The notes: generated by a model from the sequence alone, not told the origin. DNA of 33,643 bases from Alistipes sp. (GCA_023666775.1 JAMPBI010000003.1:1-33643); one strand, 5' to 3'. Counted from the stretch's first letter, positions 8,432 to 16,122 are shown. Made by a program: numbers and translations.

Positions 8432-8463
8432 CGAAACATTGTAATAACTTTCAAAAAGGTTCA
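8432..8463 (-). promoter_or_regulatory. possible ECF-type autoregulatory promoter
   Basis: TGAACCTTTTTGAAA (8449-8463, minus strand) resembles the AAC-type -35 of Firmicutes ECF promoters, with TGTTTCG (8432-8438) at the -10 position. The sigma-A alternative in this stretch has only a 15-base spacer. Confidence 0.35.
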
Positions 8464-8500
8464 AAAAAAAACGCCTTAGAAAATATTATTTTCTAAAGCG
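8463..8500 (-). terminator. terminator of the cysK-ttcA operon
   Basis: CGCTTTAGAAAATA/TATTTTCTAAGGCG forms a long stem (8472-8500) followed on the minus strand by about nine T (8463-8471). It separates the cysK-ttcA operon from the ECF sigma gene. Confidence 0.85.
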
Positions 8501-8508
8501 GTAATGTT

Positions 8509-9366
8509 TTAATCGTCGTACCATTCCGTAAAGTAATGTTTTACTCCGTTTTCCTTATAAGCGATCACCGTGGCGAGATTGACGTTTTCCACGCTCTTAA
8601 ATATATTTCCCTCCACAAAGGGGTTCGTCTTTTTCAACTCGGCGATCAGATTTTTCACTTCCAGACGTTTGGAATCTCCCGTCCCGCCGCCCTCCGCCAT
8701 GCACCGCTCCGTAAACCGGCACGCGCATTGCAGAAAACGCAGGTTATTATGGTCCCGCCACCGCATGATATCGCTCTCGCGGATCAGATACATGGGACGG
8801 ATCAGTTCCATTCCCGGAAAATTCGTACTGCGGATTTTCGGCATCATGGTCTGGACCTGTCCGCCGTAAAGCATACCCATTAAAATCGTCTCGATCACAT
8901 CATCATAATGATGACCCAGCGCGATTTTATTACAGCCCATTTCCTTCGCCTGATTGTACAAATGCCCCCGTCTCATTCTGGCACACAAATAACACGGTGA
9001 TTTCTCAATATCGTACACCGCGTCAAAAATATCGGATTCAAAAATCGTGACCGGAATATGCAAAAGTTTTGCGTTGGACTCGATCGCTTTTCGGTTCGCC
9101 TCGTTATACCCCGGATCCATCACCAGAAAAACCAGTTCAAAAGGAAACTTATCGTGCCGCAAAAGTTCCTGAAACAGTTTTGCCATCAGCATAGAGTCTT
9201 TGCCGCCTGATATACAGACGGCGACTCTGTCATTTTCCTTTAAAAGTTCATACTGATTGATCGCTTTGGCAAATTTGGAAAAAAGGCTCTTGTGAAACTG
9301 CTTGCGGATACTGTTTTCCACTTCCCCGCAGATATCCCGGTCTTCTCTCAATTCCATATCCTTCAT
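8509..9366 (-). CDS. ttcA: TtcA-family PP-loop tRNA thiolation protein
   Basis: This ATP-pyrophosphatase-type enzyme probably installs 2-thiocytidine in tRNA; the family uses an iron-sulfur cluster to deliver sulfur. Of 285 residues, SGGKDS (53-58) is the PP-loop ATP site. CYLC (Cys125, Cys128) with a later cysteine in the CACRFTERC block (214-222) can supply the cluster ligands. GHHYDDVIET (151-160) is also characteristic. It lies 14 bases after cysK, so the cysteine producer and a sulfur-using enzyme are cotranscribed. Another member of the same PP-loop superfamily acting on a different nucleotide is possible. The family is well supported, the exact tRNA position is not. Confidence 0.75.
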   Translation of the reverse strand: MKDMELREDRDICGEVENSIRKQFHKSLFSKFAKAINQYELLKENDRVAVCISGGKDSMLMAKLFQELLRHDKFPFELVFLVMDPGYNEANRKAIESNAKLLHIPVTIFESDIFDAVYDIEKSPCYLCARMRRGHLYNQAKEMGCNKIALGHHYDDVIETILMGMLYGGQVQTMMPKIRSTNFPGMELIRPMYLIRESDIMRWRDHNNLRFLQCACRFTERCMAEGGGTGDSKRLEVKNLIAELKKTNPFVEGNIFKSVENVNLATVIAYKENGVKHYFTEWYDD

Positions 9367-9380
9367 AAAACATACCTTTA

Positions 9381-10316
9381 CTAATCCGCGAAAAGCGGTG
9401 TGGACAAATACCGGTCGCCGGAATCCGGCAGGAGTACCACGATATTCTTTCCTTTATTCTCCGGACGCTGCGCAACGACCAACGCCGCCTTTAATGCCGC
9501 TCCGGAAGAAATTCCCACAAGAACGCCCTCGCTCACCGCAAAACGTTTTCCTTCCGCGAAAGCGTCTTCATTTTCCACGGTAAGCACCTCGTCGTAAATC
9601 TTGGTATTTAATACTTTCGGAACAAAGCCCGCTCCAATTCCCTGGATCTTATGTGGTCCCGCCGTTCCCTTTGACAAAACGGGACTTGCTTCCGGCTCCA
9701 CGGCTATCACCTGAATATCCGGGTTCTTTGACTTTAAGTATTCGCCCACGCCGGTTACCGTTCCGCCCGTACCTACGCCCGCTATAAAAATATCGACTTT
9801 TCCGTCCGTCTGCTCCCAGATTTCCGGTCCCGTGGTTTCCCTGTGCACCTTCGGATTGGCAGCGTTATCAAACTGACCAAGGATTACGGCTCCTTCAATG
9901 GATTCCTTTAACTCCTCCGCCTTGGCAATCGCTCCCTTCATGCCCTTGGCGCCCTCCGTAAGCACGATTTCCGCTCCGTATGCCTTTAAAAGATTTCTTC
10001 TCTCCACACTCATGGTGTCCGGAAGGGTAAGAATCGCGCGATAACCCTTTGCCGCCGCCACAGAAGCAAGCCCGATCCCCGTATTACCGCTTGTCGGCTC
10101 AATGATCGTCGCGCCCGGTTTTAACACACCGGACTGCTCCGCCTCCTCGATCATCGACAACGCGATCCTGTCCTTAACCGAACCTGCCGGATTAAGATAT
10201 TCCAGTTTCGCAAGAAGCGTCGCGTTCGTCACACCTGCTTTTTTGGAGTAATTGTTCAGTTTTAAAATCGGCGTTCCTCCGATAAGTTCCGCCGCGCTTT
10301 CCTTGATCTTTGCCAT
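9381..10316 (-). CDS. cysK: cysteine synthase A (O-acetylserine sulfhydrylase)
   Basis: This PLP enzyme makes cysteine from O-acetylserine and sulfide. The 311-residue protein has the PLP lysine in NPAGSVKDR (Lys48), the substrate loop TSGNTG, the phosphate-binding GTGGT, and the C-terminal PDSGDRY. An in-frame start 27 bases upstream exists, but CGGAGG eight bases before the ATG at 10316 fixes the shorter start. The gene has its own consensus promoter (10382-10410) and a leader of about 60 bases, followed by ttcA. No regulator site could be assigned with confidence. Confidence 0.95.
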   Translation of the reverse strand: MAKIKESAAELIGGTPILKLNNYSKKAGVTNATLLAKLEYLNPAGSVKDRIALSMIEEAEQSGVLKPGATIIEPTSGNTGIGLASVAAAKGYRAILTLPDTMSVERRNLLKAYGAEIVLTEGAKGMKGAIAKAEELKESIEGAVILGQFDNAANPKVHRETTGPEIWEQTDGKVDIFIAGVGTGGTVTGVGEYLKSKNPDIQVIAVEPEASPVLSKGTAGPHKIQGIGAGFVPKVLNTKIYDEVLTVENEDAFAEGKRFAVSEGVLVGISSGAALKAALVVAQRPENKGKNIVVLLPDSGDRYLSTPLFAD

Positions 10317-10381
10317 ATTCGTTACCTCCGTTTTATTATTCATATTATCTTACTAGGTTTTATATGATTTATTCTGGATTT

Positions 10382-10410
10382 ATTATACAAACGATTCAAT
10401 CATATGTCAA
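10382..10410 (-). promoter_or_regulatory. consensus sigma-A promoter of cysK
   Basis: On the minus strand TTGACA (10405-10410) and TATAAT (10382-10387) are 17 bases apart, a perfect consensus. The start is expected near 10375. Confidence 0.9.
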
Positions 10411-10414
10411 TCCG

Positions 10415-10457
10415 CAAAAAAATATTACGGGTTATAGACTATGCCTATACCCGTAAT
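10415..10457 (-). terminator. terminator of the Panacea/membrane-protein pair
   Basis: ATTACGGGT and ACCCGTAAT arms (10424-10457) form a long stem, followed on the minus strand by ATATTTTTTT. It ends seven bases after the membrane protein stop and just before the cysK promoter. Confidence 0.85.
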
Positions 10458-10463
10458 GTATCC

Positions 10464-11393
10464 TTAATCATCTTTTTTATTAAATGATTTTACTAATACA
10501 AGAATAGAAATCAAAAATAACAGAAGAATAACACAAAATCCCAATACTGTAGTTAATACCGCGTTATTCTTTGCCATAATATCAAACCACTCATTTATTC
10601 CAACAGACTTAATATAATAATACCAAATACTTACGATTAACAGAAATATCAAAATTAAATTCGCCCATGCGATAATGGAATAACTTCTTTTTTCCAATTC
10701 CAATTTTGTCATTTTGGATACAAAAAATATAAAAATAGAAATCAGATTTAATACGCATAATCCCCAAACACACCCTACTATACTGATTTTTATTAATGAT
10801 ATATTTTGAAAGTTACTAAAGATATTATCTAAAGAAGATATGCTTCCGAATATCAAAAATGCCATTGCCGTAAATATACCAACTAACGCTATTAACTGTG
10901 CGTATATTTCCTTTTGCGTCGTTTGTATTTTTTCTTCTAACTGATTTTCCAGCCTATCTCTAATTGGTTTAAGATTTTCTATAAATAAAATTTTCAACTC
11001 ATCATCTTTATCCCATCGCAAGCTTTCGATTTGGCAAATCGCCAGATGAACATGATCATATATTCTCAAAACACAATCCTGAACCTTTTTATTTTCTTCG
11101 CTTTCTAAACCGGAAACAAGCAGCCGTTCTACATTTGATATAAAATTTCCCCTCTGCTGTTCACCAAGTGAAAAAATATACGCACTGATTTCCGAATATA
11201 AAATCCTGTCATAATGTTTTATGTAGTAATTTATGGAAGAAATTGTTTTTTCAGGCATATACACCTCTGCGGAATAATTTAGCGAATCACAAATTCCTTC
11301 CATTCTTCGTTTCATTTCTTCAAAACCGGTTCCCTTCTCTCTTCCCATATTGGTATTGCGAGCCGGCGTCTTAATTAATTTATCAACTGGCAT
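10464..11393 (-). CDS. four-helix membrane protein, candidate toxin/effector of a Panacea pair
   Basis: I do not recognise a named family. The protein of about 309 residues has a soluble N-terminal part (about 1-160) ending in a charged, probably coiled-coil stretch, then four predicted transmembrane helices (about 165-185, 201-225, 240-261, 279-301). The block before helix 1 (KEIYAQLIALVGIFTAMAF) resembles membrane proteins seen in abortive-infection and toxin loci. ATG at 11393 overlaps the stop of the Panacea-domain gene by 11 bases; an in-frame TTG at 11402 is an alternative start. The pair is AT-rich compared with its neighbours and has its own promoter and terminator, a compact cassette that suggests transfer. 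A toxin role is inferred from the partner; an unrelated membrane protein is possible. Confidence 0.6.
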   Translation of the reverse strand: MPVDKLIKTPARNTNMGREKGTGFEEMKRRMEGICDSLNYSAEVYMPEKTISSINYYIKHYDRILYSEISAYIFSLGEQQRGNFISNVERLLVSGLESEENKKVQDCVLRIYDHVHLAICQIESLRWDKDDELKILFIENLKPIRDRLENQLEEKIQTTQKEIYAQLIALVGIFTAMAFLIFGSISSLDNIFSNFQNISLIKISIVGCVWGLCVLNLISIFIFFVSKMTKLELEKRSYSIIAWANLILIFLLIVSIWYYYIKSVGINEWFDIMAKNNAVLTTVLGFCVILLLFLISILVLVKSFNKKDD

Positions 11394-11871
11394 CCCTCTC
11401 AAAATACTCCCTTATAGATTTTTTCGTAATAATATTATTCATACCTTCTTCATAAACATCTTTCCATGGTTTTTGCTGGTGGGTTATTGTTACTAATGCC
11501 GCAGCTGAATAGTCTGAAAATCCGTCTACTATCTGATTAATAATCTGTCTGTCTTCTATATCAATCAGCTTCAGATCAAACTTCTTTTCATTAACTTCCC
11601 AATCATCTGTAACTTCATAATACTTTAATACCGATGGAATATTAGCACTTCCATACTGTTTAAATTCCTGATAAACTTCCGGGACAACCGGTCCAAACCC
11701 CCATGCCTCTATTTCCTCTAAAAAACATGGCTGATTATCTTCGGTAAATGCCAAAAATTCCGCTTGAACAAAATATAACAATTTCTGTAATTTTAAATTA
11801 GAAATACCATATCCTTCTTTATTACTGTAATTTATTATATACCTTGCAACATCTAAAACTTTGTACGACAT
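11383..11871 (-). CDS. Panacea/SocA-domain (DUF4065) antitoxin
   Basis: Proteins of this family are antitoxins that neutralise many unrelated toxins encoded beside them. The 162-residue sequence shows the family pattern: ISNLKLQKLLYFVQAEFLAF (about 23-42), then EEIEAWGFGPVVPEVYQEF (about 52-70). The reading frame opens further upstream, but GAGGTGAT directly before the ATG at 11871 sets this start. A sigma-A promoter lies 27 bases upstream. The downstream membrane protein overlaps its stop, the antitoxin-first order usual for such pairs. The domain call is strong; that it acts on this partner is inference. Confidence 0.85.
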   Translation of the reverse strand: MSYKVLDVARYIINYSNKEGYGISNLKLQKLLYFVQAEFLAFTEDNQPCFLEEIEAWGFGPVVPEVYQEFKQYGSANIPSVLKYYEVTDDWEVNEKKFDLKLIDIEDRQIINQIVDGFSDYSAAALVTITHQQKPWKDVYEEGMNNIITKKSIREYFERDAS

Positions 11872-11897
11872 AATATCACCTCGTTTCCCTTTTTTAC

Positions 11898-11926
11898 AGT
11901 TTATCAAGTTTTTTATTTTTTGTCAA
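11898..11926 (-). promoter_or_regulatory. sigma-A promoter of the Panacea pair
   Basis: TTGACA (11921-11926) and TAAACT (11898-11903) on the minus strand are 17 bases apart, with a start near 11891 and a short leader to the ATG at 11871. Confidence 0.7.
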
Positions 11927-11953
11927 TACTTTTTTCGAACATTTGTTTGTATT

Positions 11954-12196
11954 TCACCACCCAATATGATTATAATGGCTATACCCTTCCAGTTTCTTTC
12001 CATACTCGTCGATCGATTTTTGAAGCCGTTCTTTCTCCCTCTCCGTCAGTTCGCCGCTGCCGCTTTTTTCCTCAAACAGGCGCAGCACTTCCTTATAAGC
12101 CTTGTGCGCTTCGTCCTTATAATTATTTTCCAGATTACTCTGCAACAGCGCCAGCTGCTCGTCAATCTCCGTTTTTTTCTTCTTATTCCAGAACAT
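11954..12196 (-). CDS. small charged orphan protein, 80 residues
   Basis: I do not recognise this protein. The 80 residues begin [14 protein letters not shown] and are dominated by Glu, Lys, Leu and Gln in a pattern typical of amphipathic or coiled-coil helices (about residues 8-70), ending HYNHIGW. No signal peptide or membrane segment is seen. It has a very strong ribosome binding site (GGAGGAGG type, 12201-12209) a few bases before ATG 12196, and its own promoter near 12400 with a leader of about 200 bases containing hairpin repeats. No terminator is visible before the Panacea promoter. The strong translation signal and dedicated leader argue that it is real. Confidence 0.65.
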   Translation of the reverse strand: MFWNKKKKTEIDEQLALLQSNLENNYKDEAHKAYKEVLRLFEEKSGSGELTEREKERLQKSIDEYGKKLEGYSHYNHIGW

Positions 12197-12218
12197 AGTA
12201 CCTCCTCCCGCAGCGCCG

Positions 12219-12248
12219 CGAGGGAACCTGTGGTTCCCGATTCCCTCG
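12219..12248 (-). repeat. two overlapping, mutually exclusive hairpins before the orphan gene
   Basis: GGGAACC (12222-12228) pairs with GGTTCCC (12232-12238) around a 3-base loop. CGAGGGAA (12219-12226) pairs with TTCCCTCG (12241-12248). The two stems share bases and cannot form together. They lie within the 5' leader, about 10 bases upstream of the ribosome binding site of the 80-residue gene. Confidence 0.6.
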
Positions 12249-12278
12249 TGGTTCCTGCCCGTACCGGATCTATTATCA

Positions 12279-12406
12279 TATCATGAATACTTCGTATTCT
12301 ATGATTATCGTATCATGAATACTTCGTATTCTATGATTATCGTATCATGAACACTTCGTATCCTATGATTATCATATCATGAATACTTCGTATTCTATGA
12401 TTATAT
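12279..12406. repeat. four tandem 32-bp hairpin-forming repeats
   Basis: Units lie at 12279-12310, 12311-12342, 12343-12374 and 12375-12406 with no spacers. Each holds GAATAC-TTC-GTATTC flanked by ATCAT/ATGAT, so each folds into its own hairpin. Units 1 and 2 are identical; unit 4 differs only in its last bases. Unit 3 has two changes that disrupt pairing on the plus strand but leave G-U pairs in minus-strand RNA. The absence of unique spacers rules out a CRISPR array. Confidence 0.9.
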
Positions 12407-12428
12407 TATCATAACGGGGATTTGTAAA
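12400..12428 (-). promoter_or_regulatory. sigma-A promoter reading into the hairpin repeats
   Basis: TTTACA (12423-12428) and TATAAT (12400-12405) on the minus strand are 17 bases apart. The -10 lies at the edge of repeat unit 4; other units have GATAAT there. Transcription from about 12393 would cover the repeats and the 80-residue gene. Confidence 0.65.
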
Positions 12429-12438
12429 ATAAATATTT

Positions 12439-13995
12439 TTATTCCGTCGACCAGATCGTCACACCGTGCCACTCGATCCTTTCCACATTTTCCGGATTGA
12501 TCGCAGGCGTAAATTCATAATTAAAATGCTTACGGACATTATTTCCTCCGTTGTTATCACCCATCTTAATATCCGCCGTACTGCCGTCTTTCAGATATAC
12601 AACCGGATAATCCTTCCTGCCCGTCGCGTAAAATTTCATAAAATCAAAATCAGCGTCCACATTCGCGTCCATATCGAGCTGCACGCCGTCAATCTCAAGG
12701 CTGTAAACCGTAATCTTCTGGGATCCGTCATAACCCGGCACTTCCACATTCAGCTCTTGGTTCAGTTCGTCCGCCCCTTTCTCTATGGTAAAAGAAGCCT
12801 CCCAGTTACCTTGTGCCAGTATTTCACTCGTTCTCTCGCAGCTCTTCTTCATCACGACCGTCCCCAGATGTGACATATCGGTATCAACCGGCGTCATTCC
12901 CCCTTGGTTCAGGTCATGATACGCCTCGTCCCAGTTTACGGTATAATACATCTGTAACCTGCCGTCTTCCAGCTCCACAGGCGGTTCGAACGACTGATTG
13001 TAACCCGTGGCGGTACTCTGAAATACCATATTCTTCAATTCTTCCTTTGACGCGGCGTCGCAGACAACCGTCATATAAAACGCTTTTTTACCGCCATATC
13101 GGTTATCCGGTAAAAATTCATAACCGTCGATATAACAATCCGGGTATCGTTCGGAAAAAGAAATCTTATCCGCGTTCTCCGCCTCCGCGATCAGCTCCGC
13201 TACCGTCTTATCCGTTCCGAGATTTTCAAAAACATAATAATCGGTACGGATATTCTCAAGCTCAAAAACGATATCCTTTCCCGTCAGGTCCATATCGTAA
13301 TTCTGGTAACAAATTTCAAACGTCAGAGCGGATAAATCCCCGGCGCAGTCCACAAGTTTCGAGCCGCACCCCACTCCCACTATCCTTTCGCTGCTATCTT
13401 CGCTCTGTACGCCTATCACCATGGTGGTATCGTCAAATGTGCCCGATTTCTTTTCCGTCAGAAACCTTTTCTTATCTCCGTCCACGGTTACATAGATCGC
13501 CTCAATATTCGCCGACGGACTAACCAGAACGTTGTCCGCGTCCTCCGCCGCGAGAGGGGAGCCGTCTGCGGAACGGACGGTTACGTTCACATACACGTCA
13601 TGATCCGTCGCCGTATATTCCCCCCAATCCACGATAATATCCGCCGCCGTATTCTGAACTCCGACTGAATGTACCGCCGCGTCCGGCGCCGCCTCGGCGA
13701 CATGGCTCTTATTCTTTTCCGAAATCGGCTGTTCAAACCCTCTCGTCGCATATTCATAGGCAAATACCGCCCCAACCGATACCACCGCGACTACCGCCGC
13801 CGCAACGGACACCTTAAATATCGTCTTTATACCCCTTTTCTTCGCTTTCTTCATACTCATCACCTCATCGAAACAATTATCCTCCATGTCCGCAAGCAGA
13901 CAGATTTCCTCCAGTTTCCCTTCATCAAACACCAGCTCCGACAGTTCCCTGTCCAACCGGTCTTTAATCCCCTGCCGGTTCTCCCAGTATTTCAA
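12439..13995 (-). CDS. membrane-anchored anti-sigma-like protein, second ECF module
   Basis: This is probably the membrane regulator of the ECF sigma factor upstream. The 518 residues comprise about 56 cytoplasmic residues, one transmembrane helix (about 57-80), and a long extracytoplasmic region with beta-rich, Asp/Asn-rich character. Architecture matches the 393-residue protein at 6696-7877, although the two outer domains differ in sequence and length. The start is TTG at 13995, shortly after AAAGGAGAGG and 32 bases inside the sigma gene, so it is translationally coupled. Ending at 12439, it is followed within 11 bases by the promoter of the repeat leader and shows no hairpin terminator. 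Confidence 0.7.
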   Translation of the reverse strand: MKYWENRQGIKDRLDRELSELVFDEGKLEEICLLADMEDNCFDEVMSMKKAKKRGIKTIFKVSVAAAVVAVVSVGAVFAYEYATRGFEQPISEKNKSHVAEAAPDAAVHSVGVQNTAADIIVDWGEYTATDHDVYVNVTVRSADGSPLAAEDADNVLVSPSANIEAIYVTVDGDKKRFLTEKKSGTFDDTTMVIGVQSEDSSERIVGVGCGSKLVDCAGDLSALTFEICYQNYDMDLTGKDIVFELENIRTDYYVFENLGTDKTVAELIAEAENADKISFSERYPDCYIDGYEFLPDNRYGGKKAFYMTVVCDAASKEELKNMVFQSTATGYNQSFEPPVELEDGRLQMYYTVNWDEAYHDLNQGGMTPVDTDMSHLGTVVMKKSCERTSEILAQGNWEASFTIEKGADELNQELNVEVPGYDGSQKITVYSLEIDGVQLDMDANVDADFDFMKFYATGRKDYPVVYLKDGSTADIKMGDNNGGNNVRKHFNYEFTPAINPENVERIEWHGVTIWSTE

Positions 13996-14512
13996 TAAAA
14001 TCCTCTCCTTTCAACTCCCTTTTTAAATGTTTCCTTGCCCGCTTTAACCAAAACTCAACCGTTGTCCTCGCTATCCCCGTAATGTCCGCGATTTCCTTTG
14101 TGGACAGTTCCTGATAATAAAACAGCACGACAACCTCGCGTAGTTTTCTGTCCAGTCTGCCGATCGCGCGGGAAAGCACCATTCGTTCCTCCACCACATG
14201 AAAATCCGACTTTTTAGGTTCCGCCGCGTCCCGGTCAAGCAGCGACGCAAATTCCTCCACGCTCATGGCAGCCGTTTTGCTTTTTCCGTTATCCGCAAGC
14301 ATGTCCTTGCAAACGTTGATCGCAATTCTGGTGATCCACGACTTCACCTTACTGGCGCCGCGGAATTTCTTATAATTACGGAACACCTTCACAAAAGTTT
14401 CCTGCGTGGCGTCCTCCGCAAGCTGAAAATCCCCCAGATAAAGATAGCACATTCGCAAAATGCCCGTGGCATATTCCCGGTACAACTGCGCTATATCCTC
14501 TTTATAATCCAC
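13964..14512 (-). CDS. ECF RNA polymerase sigma factor, second module
   Basis: This is a second alternative sigma factor, 182 residues. Region 2 covers about 15-75 (DFQLAEDATQETFVKVFRNY). Region 4 covers about 115-165 with the helix-turn-helix LSTKEIADITGIARTTVEFWLKRARK. The start is GTG at 14512; upstream in that frame a stop follows at once, and a GGTGGTGAT element precedes it. The sequence is clearly different from the sigma at 7867-8403, so this is not a recent duplication. A sigma-A-like promoter (14534-14563) and a 16-bp palindrome (14575-14590) lie upstream. Confidence 0.9.
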   Translation of the reverse strand: MDYKEDIAQLYREYATGILRMCYLYLGDFQLAEDATQETFVKVFRNYKKFRGASKVKSWITRIAINVCKDMLADNGKSKTAAMSVEEFASLLDRDAAEPKKSDFHVVEERMVLSRAIGRLDRKLREVVVLFYYQELSTKEIADITGIARTTVEFWLKRARKHLKRELKGEDFIEILGEPAGD

Positions 14513-14533
14513 ACATCATCACCACCCCGCCGT

Positions 14534-14563
14534 CTTATAATTTGATAGAAAATTACGCTGCAA
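14534..14563 (-). promoter_or_regulatory. probable promoter of the second ECF sigma gene
   Basis: On the minus strand TTGCAG (14558-14563) and TATAAG (14534-14539) are separated by 18 bases, predicting a start near 14527 and a short leader. Confidence 0.45.
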
Positions 14564-14574
14564 TTTCTTTATCT

Positions 14575-14590
14575 TGTAAAACGTTTTACA
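14575..14590. promoter_or_regulatory. 16-bp perfect palindrome, possible cre-like operator
   Basis: TGTAAAACGTTTTACA is a perfect palindrome centred on CG, 11 bases upstream of the predicted -35. It resembles a CcpA catabolite-response element with one extra base pair in each half. It could equally be the site of another LacI-family or dimeric regulator. Confidence 0.5.
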
Positions 14591-14642
14591 CTTATTAGAC
14601 TTTTTTTATACGTCCTCTCGTAGTAAAACATTTCCCATTAAA

Positions 14643-14671
14643 AAACAAAAACCGGCAGGAAGACCTGCCGG
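14643..14671 (-). terminator. terminator after the VanZ-family gene
   Basis: CCGGCAGG-TCTT-CCTGCCGG (14652-14671) is followed on the minus strand by TTTTTGTTTTTT. It ends the tyrS/VanZ transcription unit. Confidence 0.9.
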
Positions 14672-14694
14672 CAAAACACTCTATTCTTTTTACG

Positions 14695-16122
14695 CTACCG
14701 GACCGCGGGCACTTCGATCCCCGTTTCCCATTCCCCCGCCCCGGGATCCACAAGATACGCCTCGAACACATAAACCGGCTGATAAAAGCCTTTCGTATCC
14801 AGCTCGTAGGAAAGTTCCACGTCGCCCAGCTCGATCCGGACGCCGTTTAAATCCCTGTCCGAAATCCTCACCCTGCCGTCACGGATCTTCTCAAGCGCCT
14901 CCTGCTCGGAAATCAGCTCAAACTCCTTATACGGTCTGCCGATGATGATCCCGTTGCTGATATTTCCCATTACGCCGTTCTCATAATAGGTACAGCGGAT
15001 CTCGCCGTCATAGATCATCTGATTTTCCAGAGACTGCCTTACTGTAATATAATAAACGCCGTCGCCGTCCGCGCGAAATGTGATATCCTTCGGCAGAAAA
15101 ACGCCGTACCGTCCCAGCGCGTCCATGATTTCTTTGTCCGTGGCGTTCTTCTTTACGTCCACTTCCTTATTTCCGAAACCCACGTCAAAATCCGTATAGT
15201 TGTACACGGCTCCGACATAATCAACCCAGAAACCCTTTGAGTCCGTGCTGTAATAAAACGCCGTCTCGTCATAGTAATCGTTTCTCGTCTCATCAACTGT
15301 GGTGGAAAGCCCCGCGAAAAATTCCTCCGCCAGCCTGTCCGCCCCGTCCTTATCCAGCACGTCCGCCTTATATACCATGGCGGATCCGCCGTCCGCGCCG
15401 TACTCCTTCTGAGAAACGATCTCAAATCCTGTTACCTTTACGATACTTTCCAGTTTCAGATTGCCAAGCTCCTGCCCGTTATACAGCGCGAAAATAATAG
15501 CGAACGCCGCCACGGTTCCCAAAAGGGGGATCTGGAGCGCCAGCGTTTTTCGCGCCGAAGACTTCCTCTTTTTAACGAGATCCGCGATCAGACGGAAAAC
15601 GGCATAGAACCCGTATCCGATCATGGTTCCCAACAGATTGTTCAAAACGTCGTCGCACTCCACAACGCCCATACGGAAAACAAACTGCAGCCCTTCGATT
15701 GCCAGCGTAACGATAAATCCCGCCAGATACGTTTTCCAGAATTTCCGGAAAAAAGCAAACGCCATCGGCAGGAGAAAACCGAAAGGAACAAACATGGCGA
15801 TATTTAAAATCAGATTTCTCCATTCCATGCCATTAAAGGAAATCCATGCCGATTTATACGAATAAAACAACGGATAGATCCTTCCCGCGTACCACGAACT
15901 TTCACCCGGTCTTAAAACCGTAACCAGTGCCAGAACTCCCAGATAGCTGATGAGCAGTAAAACCCACAGCACTCTGGAAAATTTCAGCCTCTTCGTCCCC
16001 TTCATCAATCTCCTGTAGATCAGAAGATACCCCGCCGCGTACACGGATAAGATCAGCGCCGCCGCGATCAGCAGCAGCGGAATACCGTCAAGCAGCCTGA
16101 AAAAAATACTCTTTAGTTCCAT
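14695..16122 (-). CDS. VanZ-family membrane protein with extracytoplasmic C-terminal domain
   Basis: VanZ-like proteins are polytopic membrane proteins; the founding member gives low-level teicoplanin resistance, and most relatives have no known role. The first half of this 475-residue protein has about six helices. It carries the family signature NLILNIAMFVPFGFLLP (about 103-119), then EGLQFVFR and DDVLNNLLGTMIG with acidic residues in place. The last 260 residues are outside the membrane part, after a helix at about 196-214, and I do not recognise a family there. It starts 22 bases after tyrS ends, with no terminator between them, so readthrough from tyrS is likely. The VanZ call rests on the N-terminal half. 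Confidence 0.8.
   Translation of the reverse strand: MELKSIFFRLLDGIPLLLIAAALILSVYAAGYLLIYRRLMKGTKRLKFSRVLWVLLLISYLGVLALVTVLRPGESSWYAGRIYPLFYSYKSAWISFNGMEWRNLILNIAMFVPFGFLLPMAFAFFRKFWKTYLAGFIVTLAIEGLQFVFRMGVVECDDVLNNLLGTMIGYGFYAVFRLIADLVKKRKSSARKTLALQIPLLGTVAAFAIIFALYNGQELGNLKLESIVKVTGFEIVSQKEYGADGGSAMVYKADVLDKDGADRLAEEFFAGLSTTVDETRNDYYDETAFYYSTDSKGFWVDYVGAVYNYTDFDVGFGNKEVDVKKNATDKEIMDALGRYGVFLPKDITFRADGDGVYYITVRQSLENQMIYDGEIRCTYYENGVMGNISNGIIIGRPYKEFELISEQEALEKIRDGRVRISDRDLNGVRIELGDVELSYELDTKGFYQPVYVFEAYLVDPGAGEWETGIEVPAVR

Noticed and set aside
12279-12406. Possible CRISPR array
   Set aside because: The 32-bp units abut without unique spacers and no cas genes are near.
14575-14590. GlnR/TnrA nitrogen-control site
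   Set aside because: That consensus spans 17 bases with a seven-base centre; this palindrome is 16 bases with a CG centre.
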